From positions 1 to 13,073 of the forward strand of contig CALAIJ010000215.1 of NCBI GenBank assembly GCA_937923365.1: a DNA stretch of 13,073 bases. Reading direction: 5' to 3'. Origin of the DNA: an uncultured Sulfitobacter sp. (GTDB lineage: Bacteria > Pseudomonadota > Alphaproteobacteria > Rhodobacterales > Rhodobacteraceae). The translations under genes and the position numbers were made by a program. This document shows, piece after piece, positions 1-6,556 of this stretch. Below the pieces are notes generated by a model that saw only the letters and a list, made by a program, of their open reading frames with translations, did not search any database and was not told where the DNA came from. Each line of letters opens with the position of its first letter. The stretch's first letter is position 1.

Positions 1-264
1 GAGACCGACAATGTGCGTACGGCCCTTGCCCTTGTCGCCCGAGGCGAGGTCCCTTTAGGCGTTGTTTACGCCAGTGATGCAATGGCCGAACCGGCCGTGA
101 CCCCCGTCCACATTATTGATTTCAACACCCATGACCCGATCGAATATGCCGCCGCTGCGCTCACGCCGCGTGGCACCACGTTTCTGGCCCATCTGACCAC
201 CCCCGCCGCAGTGGCCCTGTTCAAAGCGCGCGGTTTCAGGAAAGTCACTGCACGTGGAGACTGA
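1..264 (+). CDS. modA: Molybdate ABC transporter substrate-binding protein ModA, C-terminal part (5' end outside window)
   Basis: The reading frame is open from base 1 and ends at TGA 262-264, giving the last 87 residues of the protein. The motif GVVYASDA is the typical late ModA segment; in the family the tyrosine of this region lies in the oxyanion pocket. The ending FKARGF is also usual for periplasmic molybdate-binding proteins. The protein would bind molybdate (or tungstate) in the periplasm and hand it to ModB. The signal peptide and first two thirds lie upstream of the window, as does the operon promoter with any ModE-type operator. The last 11 bases overlap the start of modB. The call rests on the motif and on modB and modC following directly. 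Confidence 0.88.
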   Translation, partial: ETDNVRTALALVARGEVPLGVVYASDAMAEPAVTPVHIIDFNTHDPIEYAAAALTPRGTTFLAHLTTPAAVALFKARGFRKVTARGD

Positions 265-943
265 CGCCGCCGCTTGGGAGGCCTTGCGCCTGTCGCTATG
301 GGTGGCCTGTTGGGCGACGGTCCTTGCTGTGCCTTTGGCGCTATGGGTGGCATGGCTGCTGGCGCGGTGTGACTTTTGGGGCAAATCCGCGCTGAACGCG
401 CTTGTGCATCTGCCGCTGGTGTTGCCGCCCGTGGTCACAGGCTATCTGCTGCTGGTCGTCTTTGGACGCAGCGGTCCTGTGGGCGCGGTATTGGAACGGT
501 TTGGCCTTGGGCTTGCGTTTCATTGGACGGGCGCCGTGCTGGCCGCGATCATAATGGGGTTTCCACTGATGGTGCGCGCCATGCGGCTGGCCATCGAGGC
601 CGTTGACCCCAAACTGGAGAACGCCGCCGCGACCCTTGGTGCGCCACCTTTAGCCGTTTTCGCCCAAGTCACCCTGCCCCTGATCACACCCGGCATTCTG
701 GCTGGCGCCGTGATGGGCTTTGCCAAAGCCATGGGCGAGTTTGGCGCAACCATCACCTTTGTGGCCAACATACCCGGCCAGACGCAGACCTTGCCCAGCG
801 CCATCTGGACGGCTTTGCAAATTCCGGGGGGAGAAAGCCAGGCCGTCTTCATGGTGCTCATGGCGTGCGCCGTCGCCTTGGGCGCCGTTGTCCTGTCAGA
901 GGCACTTGCCCGCCGTGTCGCCCGAAAGATTGCGGGCACATGA
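254..943 (+). CDS. modB: Molybdate ABC transporter permease ModB
   Basis: A 229-residue inner-membrane permease, the usual ModB length. It starts at GTG 254, inside the end of modA; AGGA at 238-241 is a plausible but distant ribosome-binding site. About five hydrophobic segments are visible (near residues 14-36, 45-70, 93-112, 145-170 and 195-217). The cytoplasmic EAA loop that docks on the ATPase is clear near residues 115-142 (EAVDPKLENAAATLGAPPL, then TLPLITPG). GEFGATITFVANIPG at 161-175 is characteristic of the ModB/CysT permease group. It forms the membrane channel of the molybdate importer with ModA and ModC. Its stop overlaps the modC start by four bases (ATGA), implying coupled translation. 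Confidence 0.95.
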   Translation: METDAAAWEALRLSLWVACWATVLAVPLALWVAWLLARCDFWGKSALNALVHLPLVLPPVVTGYLLLVVFGRSGPVGAVLERFGLGLAFHWTGAVLAAIIMGFPLMVRAMRLAIEAVDPKLENAAATLGAPPLAVFAQVTLPLITPGILAGAVMGFAKAMGEFGATITFVANIPGQTQTLPSAIWTALQIPGGESQAVFMVLMACAVALGAVVLSEALARRVARKIAGT

Positions 944-2019
944 CGCTGGATGTCGCCATATCCCACCGCTTCGACAGTTTTGCGCTGGACGTCGCCTTCA
1001 CCGCAGGCCCCGGGATAACGGCCCTTTTTGGCCGCTCGGGCGCGGGCAAAACAAGTGTGATCAATGCTGTCGCAGGGCTTTTGCGCCCGCAGGGAGGGCG
1101 GATCGCGCTGGATAACGAAGTGCTCTGCGATGGCACCCGTTTCGTGCCACCTCATAAACGCGGGTTGGGCTATGTCTTTCAGGACGCACGGCTTTTCCCG
1201 CATCGCAATGTGGCGGAAAACCTGCAGTTCGGCGCGCAATTCACCCATCGGCCCGCAAAGATCGACTTTGACGATGTGGTCGATCTTTTGGGCCTTGGCA
1301 CCCTGCTGGCCCGCCAGCCTGCGACGCTTTCCGGCGGCGAAAAACAGCGGGTTGCGCTAGGGCGTGCCCTGCTCAGCCAACCGCGCATGTTGCTGATGGA
1401 CGAGCCACTCGCCAGCCTTGACGGGCCTCGCAAGCAGGACATCCTGCCCTATCTGGAGCGCTTGCGGGATGGCCCTCTTGGCGTGCCCATCCTCTATGTC
1501 AGCCACGCGCTGGATGAGGTTGCACGCCTTGCCGATACACTCGTACTGCTGCAAGACGGACAGGTTCGCAGCCAAGGCCCGCTGTTTGACGTCATGGCCG
1601 ATCCCGCCGCCGTCCCGCTGTTGGGTGTGCGCGAGGCAGGTGCCGTTATCGAAGCAGAGGTTATGGCCCATGCAGATGACGGTCTGTCCACATTGCAGAT
1701 ATCATCCGGCACGCTGGAGTTGCCAGGCGTACAGGCAGCCATTGGCAGCCGCGTGCGGTTGCGGGTGCTGGCGCAGGACGTGATCTTGTCACTCGACAGG
1801 CCGGACGGGTTGTCCTCGGTCAATGTATTGCCCGTCAAGATCACAGGCATTCATGCAGGCGACGGACCGGGCGCGGCGATTGCCTTGCAGGCCGGAAGTG
1901 ACAGGTTGCTGGCACGGATCACTGCACGGGCTGTGCGCGAGATGCGGCTGGACGCGGGCGTGCATTGCTATGCAATCCTCAAGGCGACAACGGTGGCACC
2001 GGGGAACATCGGGCGCTAG
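940..2019 (+). CDS. modC: Molybdate ABC transporter ATP-binding protein ModC
   Basis: A 359-residue ATPase that energises molybdate uptake at the inner face of the membrane. The frame is open from 865, but ATG 940 is chosen because it overlaps the modB stop as ATGA and gives the usual ModC N-terminus (MTLDVAISHRF). In order: Walker A GRSGAGKT (31-38), Q-loop glutamine in YVFQDARLFPH (78-88), ABC signature LSGGEKQRVALGRAL (130-144), Walker B LLMDEPLASLD (151-161) and switch histidine in VSHALDEV (187-194). Residues about 290-352 form a Mop/TOBE domain, the regulatory molybdate-binding module expected of ModC rather than of sulfate or iron ATPases. All catalytic motifs are intact. It is the last gene of the operon; the next gene runs the opposite way. 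Confidence 0.96.
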   Translation: MTLDVAISHRFDSFALDVAFTAGPGITALFGRSGAGKTSVINAVAGLLRPQGGRIALDNEVLCDGTRFVPPHKRGLGYVFQDARLFPHRNVAENLQFGAQFTHRPAKIDFDDVVDLLGLGTLLARQPATLSGGEKQRVALGRALLSQPRMLLMDEPLASLDGPRKQDILPYLERLRDGPLGVPILYVSHALDEVARLADTLVLLQDGQVRSQGPLFDVMADPAAVPLLGVREAGAVIEAEVMAHADDGLSTLQISSGTLELPGVQAAIGSRVRLRVLAQDVILSLDRPDGLSSVNVLPVKITGIHAGDGPGAAIALQAGSDRLLARITARAVREMRLDAGVHCYAILKATTVAPGNIGR

Positions 2020-2040
2020 GGTCAGGACCGGACCAGCGCC
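2012..2040. terminator. Hairpin between convergent modC and EcsC genes
   Basis: GGCGCT (2012-2017) and GGTC (2020-2023) pair with GACC (2031-2034) and AGCGCC (2035-2040): ten base pairs with a two-base AG bulge and a seven-base loop. The stem spans the modC stop codon and reaches the stop codon of the opposing gene. No strong T run follows on either strand, so it may be a weak bidirectional terminator or only an RNA-stabilising structure. Confidence 0.5.
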
Positions 2041-2807
2041 TATGTCTTGACCGGCGCCTTGCTCATTCGCCTGCGCAACCCTTCCAGCAATTCTGCATGG
2101 GGCACATCCGCGTCGATCGCAAGTTTGCGCAGGCCGAAATGCACATGCGCCATGTCCTCATAGTAGCTGGTGTAGGCATAATTGGTCGCGGCCCCTGCGA
2201 CAGCCCCCAACACGGGCACGGATTGGGCGGCCAGTTTCTGGCCCAGTACAACGGCCAGACGGGGGGCGACCTTGGCGATCAAAGATTGCATCGCCTTGCC
2301 TGTCAGTGCCACTCGGGCAGCCAGGAAGGCGATGTCTGCCCCGTCGTCACCCGACAACGGCCCCGCCGCAGCAAAGACCTGTACGCAGTCGAACTGCACA
2401 TTCTCGGCATTGGCGTCAAAACCATGTTCCACCGCAACCCCCTGAATGACGCGCAGCAGCAGCGTCGTCGTCACCGGAAGCTCTGCCAATGCGGTGGGCA
2501 ATCCGCCCGCACCACCTGCCGCGCCCATTGCCGCAGAAACCGTCTGGTTCAGCCAGCTTTTCTGGTCCGGCACCATCGCACGGCTTGAGTGTGCGGCCTT
2601 CATCGCCTGGGTCAACGCGGCCACTGTGGCCTTATCAAGGTTGGCCTGCACCCCTTTGGGCAGGCTTTTCATCAGGCTATCGGCAGAGCCACCCACAAGG
2701 TTCAGCACAGAGATGCCCAGTCCGCCCGCAGCCTTGTAGCGTTTGGCCAACGCGTCCAGTTCTGCCTCTACGTCAAGCTTTTTGGGAAGGTGGTTTTCAA
2801 TGCGCAT
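2040..2807 (-). CDS. EcsC family protein
   Basis: A 255-residue protein resembling the EcsC family, named after the third gene of the Bacillus ecs transporter operon; its biochemical role is not established. The family look comes from the charged helical start (about 1-35), the glycine/alanine-rich stretch AAMGAAGGAGGLPTALAELPVTT near 91-114, the following hydrophobic helix, and the C-terminal part with VPVLGAVAGAATNYAYT near 197-213. These segments suggest membrane association. Start ATG 2807 is preceded by a good AAAGGAG ribosome-binding site. The gene lies 44 bases downstream of the GNAT gene on the same strand, so the two may be co-transcribed, though no functional link is evident. No sign of damage. 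Confidence 0.8.
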   Translation of the reverse strand: MRIENHLPKKLDVEAELDALAKRYKAAGGLGISVLNLVGGSADSLMKSLPKGVQANLDKATVAALTQAMKAAHSSRAMVPDQKSWLNQTVSAAMGAAGGAGGLPTALAELPVTTTLLLRVIQGVAVEHGFDANAENVQFDCVQVFAAAGPLSGDDGADIAFLAARVALTGKAMQSLIAKVAPRLAVVLGQKLAAQSVPVLGAVAGAATNYAYTSYYEDMAHVHFGLRKLAIDADVPHAELLEGLRRRMSKAPVKT

Positions 2808-2851
2808 GGCGGCTCCTTTTCACACTCTATGTGGGGAGGTCTGGCGCGATT

Positions 2852-3340
2852 TCAATCTTGCCAGCGGGTGACAGCGCCTGTGACACCGTCCCAAGCGCCC
2901 TGTGTCAGGGCACGGCCCAACACGCGGTCAGGGTTTGTGGGCGGCGGCATTTCCACGTCTTTCAGCGGCGCAAAGCCAAAGCGGGTGTAATAAGGCGCGT
3001 CGCCCACCAGCATCACGCGGTGCCATCCCAAAGGTTCGGCGAAGCGCAGGCTTTCCTCAATCAGCGCGCGCCCCAGCCCTTCACTTTGCCGCGTCGGGTG
3101 CACCGCGACGGGACCCAGCAGCAGGCAAGGGGCACCGCCCACCAGAACGGGCCAATAGCGGATCGCACCGCCAAGGATACCGTCCGCATCGCGCGCCACT
3201 TGGGACAGACCCGCCACCGAGGCCACGCCGTCCCGCAATCGATAAGATGACAACGCCGTGCGCCCCGGCGCAAAGCAGGTGTCGTAAAGCGCCTCGACCT
3301 CGTGGGTGTCTTCCGCAGTTTCGGGAATGATGGTGTACAA
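2852..3340 (-). CDS. GNAT family N-acetyltransferase
   Basis: A 162-residue single-domain protein of the GNAT fold, which moves an acetyl group from acetyl-CoA to an amine; the substrate cannot be told from sequence. The acetyl-CoA motif A is clear: LLGPVAVHP (73-82) forms the beta-4 strand, followed by the pyrophosphate-binding Q-S-E-G-L-G (85-90) and the helix RALIEES. YYTRFGF (117-123) is the usual late motif before the last strands. It resembles the YhbS-like (COG3153) group. The best start is TTG 3340: upstream in frame there is no ATG or GTG before a TAG at 3380-3382, and the protein begins at the normal point of the fold. No clear ribosome-binding site precedes it, so expression may be low. 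Confidence 0.88.
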   Translation of the reverse strand: MYTIIPETAEDTHEVEALYDTCFAPGRTALSSYRLRDGVASVAGLSQVARDADGILGGAIRYWPVLVGGAPCLLLGPVAVHPTRQSEGLGRALIEESLRFAEPLGWHRVMLVGDAPYYTRFGFAPLKDVEMPPPTNPDRVLGRALTQGAWDGVTGAVTRWQD

Positions 3341-3361
3341 GGTCGGTGCCGCTATTGGGGG

Positions 3362-3392
3362 ATTGCTGTGGCCTTGGGCCTAGCACAGCGAT
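3362..3392. promoter_or_regulatory. Inverted repeat between divergent GNAT and flavin-reductase genes (possible operator)
   Basis: ATTGCTGTG (3362-3370) and CACAGCGAT (3384-3392) are inverted copies with one mismatch, separated by 13 bases. A smaller dyad, GGCC-TTG-GGCC, sits at the centre (3370-3380). The element lies in the 91-base gap between two divergently transcribed genes, where a shared operator would be expected. No regulator gene is adjacent, so the binding protein is unknown. Confidence 0.4.
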
Positions 3393-3431
3393 AGGACTGG
3401 GGGCAAACCCCTCGCGACACGGAGAGACCCT

Positions 3432-4037
3432 ATGTTCTATCGCCCTGCGGACGGCCACGACCTGCCGCACAACCCGTTCAATGCCCTGATCACTCCGCGC
3501 CCCATCGGCTGGATTTCCACGCGCGACGCCCAAGGCCGCGACAACCTTGCGCCTTACTCGTTCTTCAACGGGGCGGCGTATTTCCCGCCACAGGTCATGT
3601 TTTCGTCTACCGGTGCCAAGGAGGACGTGGGCGACACCAAAGACAACGTTGCCAACATCCGCGAGACAGGCGTGTTTTGCGTCAATGTCTGCGCGATGGA
3701 AGACCGCGACGCGATGAACGCATCCTCTGCCACATTGCCGCGCGGGGTCGATGAATTCACCCATGCGGGCATTGAGAAGGCCGAGTGTTCCGAGATCGCC
3801 TGCGCCCGCGTCGGCTCTGCCCCTGCGGCGATGGAGTGTCGGATGACGCAAATCATCCAGCTTGAAGGGGCCAATAACTTCGTCGTGCTGGGCGAAGTCA
3901 TCGGCATCCACATGCGCGATGACCTGATTGTTGACGGCAAATTCGATGCCACAAAATACGTGCCGTTGGCGCGCATGGGGTATCGCGACTACACGGCCGT
4001 CGAAGAGGTGTTCGAACTGGTGCGTCCCGACGATTGA
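3432..4037 (+). CDS. Flavin reductase family protein (FMN-binding split barrel)
   Basis: A 201-residue protein of the flavin-reductase-like FMN-binding family (DIM6/NTAB type). Family features are the early segment PRPIGWISTRDAQG (22-35), then NLAPYSFFNGAAYFPP (38-53) shaping the flavin site, the motif GDTKDNVANIRETGVFCVN (67-85), and a late GEVIGIHMRDDLIVDG (154-169) with YVPLARMGYRDY (176-187). Members reduce or hold flavin, sometimes as partners of monooxygenases, and many are uncharacterised; the substrate here is unknown. Start ATG 3432 follows a GGAGAG site about five bases upstream. Length and motifs look complete. It is transcribed alone, divergent from the GNAT gene and convergent with the SUKH-like gene only ten bases downstream. 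Confidence 0.88.
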   Translation: MFYRPADGHDLPHNPFNALITPRPIGWISTRDAQGRDNLAPYSFFNGAAYFPPQVMFSSTGAKEDVGDTKDNVANIRETGVFCVNVCAMEDRDAMNASSATLPRGVDEFTHAGIEKAECSEIACARVGSAPAAMECRMTQIIQLEGANNFVVLGEVIGIHMRDDLIVDGKFDATKYVPLARMGYRDYTAVEEVFELVRPDD

Positions 4038-4047
4038 TCCCCGCGCC

Positions 4048-4752
4048 CTAGCCGCTGCGGTCCTGAAGGTAGAGCCCGGCAAAGAAGACGCGCATGTTTG
4101 GCCACCAGACGGCATCCTGTTGCTCGAAAATCGACAGGGGATCATCGTCAAAGGCGTTTATGTATAGCTTGCCCACACGCGGGTCATCGCCTGCGCGGTA
4201 GTCCAGAACAATCGCTTCGTCATTGCGCCATGCCAGTGCGATCAGCTTGGGGTCCACGCGTTTGGCATCCAGTTCAGGACGGTCTCGGGCGATGAAATGC
4301 GCAAGCGGCAACACGTCCTCTAATGGCAGGAAAGACGGGCGGGTCGACGGCACCGGCAGAATGTCGTTCCGGGTCGGGCGACTGCTGTCCCCCCAGTAAA
4401 GGCCAGAGGCAAATCCGCCGTTGAAATGGCGATACACATCGCGCCATGGCAGTGGCAGGGGAACGCCCAGGCGGGCCTCCTGCAAGGCAACCTCGGCTTG
4501 GGTCAACTGCGCGCCAGCGGTGGTCCCAACGCGGCGGTAACGCACACCGGCCTTGCGTTCCACCGGATCGGTTTCGTCCTCAAAGACAGTGTATTTGTCA
4601 TCATGCCAGCGCATCAGATTGCGCGGTGTTGCCGCGATTGCGGGCTGCGCCAGCGCACGCTTTTCGCGCGCGGACAGATCGACATCAGGGGCGATCCCGC
4701 TCAGCAGCGTCGCGAGGGCCGCTGCATCTGCCGAAGACAGTTCGCCGCTCAA
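4048..4752 (-). CDS. SMI1/KNR4 (SUKH)-like protein, translationally coupled to SulP
   Basis: A 234-residue soluble protein. The middle carries the pattern of the SMI1/KNR4 (SUKH) fold: LTQAEVALQEARLGVPLPLPW (about 83-103, written in part) with the LP turn, then YRHFNGGFASGLYWG (107-121), a strand with LIALAWRNDEAIVLDYR, and the closing DPLSIFEQQ. In the family such proteins serve as immunity proteins against contact-dependent toxins or as general regulatory modules. No toxin gene is nearby, so immunity is not supported. The only start upstream of the conserved part is TTG 4752-4750, overlapping the SulP stop as TTGA; an in-frame stop lies just further upstream. Translation is thus probably by coupling. 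Family assignment is by pattern only and could be wrong; it may simply be a conserved companion of SulP. Confidence 0.65.
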   Translation of the reverse strand: MSGELSSADAAALATLLSGIAPDVDLSAREKRALAQPAIAATPRNLMRWHDDKYTVFEDETDPVERKAGVRYRRVGTTAGAQLTQAEVALQEARLGVPLPLPWRDVYRHFNGGFASGLYWGDSSRPTRNDILPVPSTRPSFLPLEDVLPLAHFIARDRPELDAKRVDPKLIALAWRNDEAIVLDYRAGDDPRVGKLYINAFDDDPLSIFEQQDAVWWPNMRVFFAGLYLQDRSG

Positions 4753-6416
4753 TGTCCGCCCAAAATCCCCGTACGCACGGAGTAATCAACGGCCAGCTCG
4801 TAGTCGGGATCATCATCGCTATCGACCATCAGGTGGCCCGCTTTGGTCAGCAAACGGTGGCAATCACGCGTCAGGTGCCGCAGTTGCAGACGCTTGCCCG
4901 CCGCCTCGTATTTGGCGGCAATCGCCTCAATCGCTTGCAAGGCGGACTGGTCCACCACACGGCTGTCGGCAAAATCAACGATCACTTCAGAGGGGTCGCT
5001 CTCCACGTCAAAGAGTTCTGCAAAGCCGTCGGAAGAGCCAAAGAACAAAGGCCCTTGGACCTGGTACACGCGGGCGCCCTCGGGCGTGAGATAGGTCTTT
5101 GCGTGGATGCGGCGCGCATTGTTCCATGCATAAGCGAGCGCGGAGACGATGACCCCCACAACCACCGCCACGGCGAGATCTTCGTAGACGGTCACGACCG
5201 TGACCAGCAAGATCACAAAAGCATCCGTCAAAGGCACTTTGCGCAGGATTGTCAGCGAGTTCCACGCGAAGGTGCCGATCACGACCATGAACATCACGCC
5301 AACCAACGCGGCCAGCGGAATCTGTTCGATCAAAGGCGCGCCCACAAGGATGAACAGCAGCAAAAAGATTGCCGCGGCAATGCCCGCCACCCGCGTGCGG
5401 CCACCGGATTTCACGTTGATCATCGACTGACCGATCATGGCACACCCGCCCATACCGCCAAAGAAACCGGTAACGGTGTTGGCGACCCCTTGGGCGATAC
5501 ATTCCTGCGACGCGCCCCCACGGGTGTTGGTCATGTCGCCCACAAGGTTCAGGGTCAGCAGCGACTCGATCAGACCAATCGCCGCAAGGATCACGGCATA
5601 GGGCAGAATGATATAGAGCGTCTCAAGAGTGAACGGCGCAAGGGCCGTACCATAAAGACCGATCCCTTCGCCAAAGGGGTTGTGCAAAGGCGGGAAGCCG
5701 CCTTCGATAGAGGCCAGATCGCCCACACGCGGCACATCCATGCCGGTGAAAATAACCACCGCGGCGACAATGCCAATGCCTGCCAAGGGCGCGGGGATGA
5801 ATTTGGTGATGCGCGGCATGACCCAGATGATCGCCATCGTGGCCCCCACCAGCGCCAACATCAGATAAAGCGGTGTGCCGGACAGCCATTCACCGCCGCC
5901 CATGCCGTGGCCTGTGTCGACCATGGTGCCGGGCACTTTGAACTGCGTCATTTGCGCAAGGAAAATCACAATCGCAAGGCCGTTCACAAAGCCCAGCATT
6001 ACCGGATGCGGCACAAGCCGGATAAACTTGCCCCATTGCATGACGCCCGCGAATATCTGGATTGCCCCCATCAGGATCACGGTGGCAAACAGGTATTCGA
6101 CCCCGTGCTGCGCCACCAGTGCCACCATCACAACGGCCAAAGCGCCCGTCGCACCCGAAATCATACCAGGCCGACCACCGATCAGCGCCGTGATGAGACC
6201 CACAAGGAAGGCCGCGTAGAGGCCCACCAGCGGGTGCACACCGGCCACAAATGCAAAGGCGACCGCTTCGGGCACCAGTGCCAAGGCGACGGTCAGACCC
6301 GAGAGCAGCTCGATCCGCAAACGACCTACGGAAAACCCGTCTTCGGGCATCCAGCGCAGGTCGGTCACGTTCAGGTTTTTGGCAAAGTTATGCAGGCTTG
6401 CGCGCACGGGGGGCAT
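4749..6416 (-). CDS. SulP family inorganic anion transporter with STAS domain
   Basis: A 555-residue inner-membrane carrier. Residues about 32-430 hold the hydrophobic helices of the SulP core, with VPEAVAFAFVAGVHPLVGLYAAF (48-70) and GGMGGCAMIGQSMINVKSGGR (320-340) as the family's pore-lining signatures. A cytoplasmic STAS domain follows at about 441-540; its VDQSALQAIEAI (488-499) matches the conserved loop and helix where related STAS domains are regulated. SulP proteins move sulfate, bicarbonate or other anions with sodium or protons; the GGCAMIGQ variant also occurs in bicarbonate-type carriers, but the substrate cannot be set from sequence. ATG 6416 has AAAGG directly against it. GTG 6407, three codons in, has better spacing (AGGA then eight bases), so the true start may be 6407. 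It is followed by the overlapping SUKH-like gene. Confidence 0.94.
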   Translation of the reverse strand: MPPVRASLHNFAKNLNVTDLRWMPEDGFSVGRLRIELLSGLTVALALVPEAVAFAFVAGVHPLVGLYAAFLVGLITALIGGRPGMISGATGALAVVMVALVAQHGVEYLFATVILMGAIQIFAGVMQWGKFIRLVPHPVMLGFVNGLAIVIFLAQMTQFKVPGTMVDTGHGMGGGEWLSGTPLYLMLALVGATMAIIWVMPRITKFIPAPLAGIGIVAAVVIFTGMDVPRVGDLASIEGGFPPLHNPFGEGIGLYGTALAPFTLETLYIILPYAVILAAIGLIESLLTLNLVGDMTNTRGGASQECIAQGVANTVTGFFGGMGGCAMIGQSMINVKSGGRTRVAGIAAAIFLLLFILVGAPLIEQIPLAALVGVMFMVVIGTFAWNSLTILRKVPLTDAFVILLVTVVTVYEDLAVAVVVGVIVSALAYAWNNARRIHAKTYLTPEGARVYQVQGPLFFGSSDGFAELFDVESDPSEVIVDFADSRVVDQSALQAIEAIAAKYEAAGKRLQLRHLTRDCHRLLTKAGHLMVDSDDDPDYELAVDYSVRTGILGGH

Positions 6417-6556
6417 CCTTTGAGGTCAGATCGGGGGTTGTCCCTGACGTGCAGGGCTGCTCTTAGGCCGCGTCCTAGAACAGTTTGTGCGCGATGGAAA
6501 CCCATGCGAGGGCGTGTTGCCCCGCGCATGTGCCGCTTTGTCTGCCGGCGGTGTGC

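Noticed and set aside
865..939. Longer modC start at 865
   Set aside because: The extra 25 residues overlap modB out of frame and match nothing in ModC; ATG 940 overlaps the modB stop and fits the family.
520..1248. 242-codon minus-strand frame across modB and modC
   Set aside because: Antisense to intact modB and modC with all their motifs; no independent coding evidence.
4048..4752. SUKH-like protein as immunity protein of a toxin system
   Set aside because: No toxin, polymorphic-toxin delivery gene or repeated immunity genes are in the window; its partner is a transporter.
6442..6456. CCCTG-ACGTG-CAGGG dyad upstream of sulP as operator
   Set aside because: Only a five-base stem, common by chance in GC-rich sequence, with no promoter elements recognised beside it.
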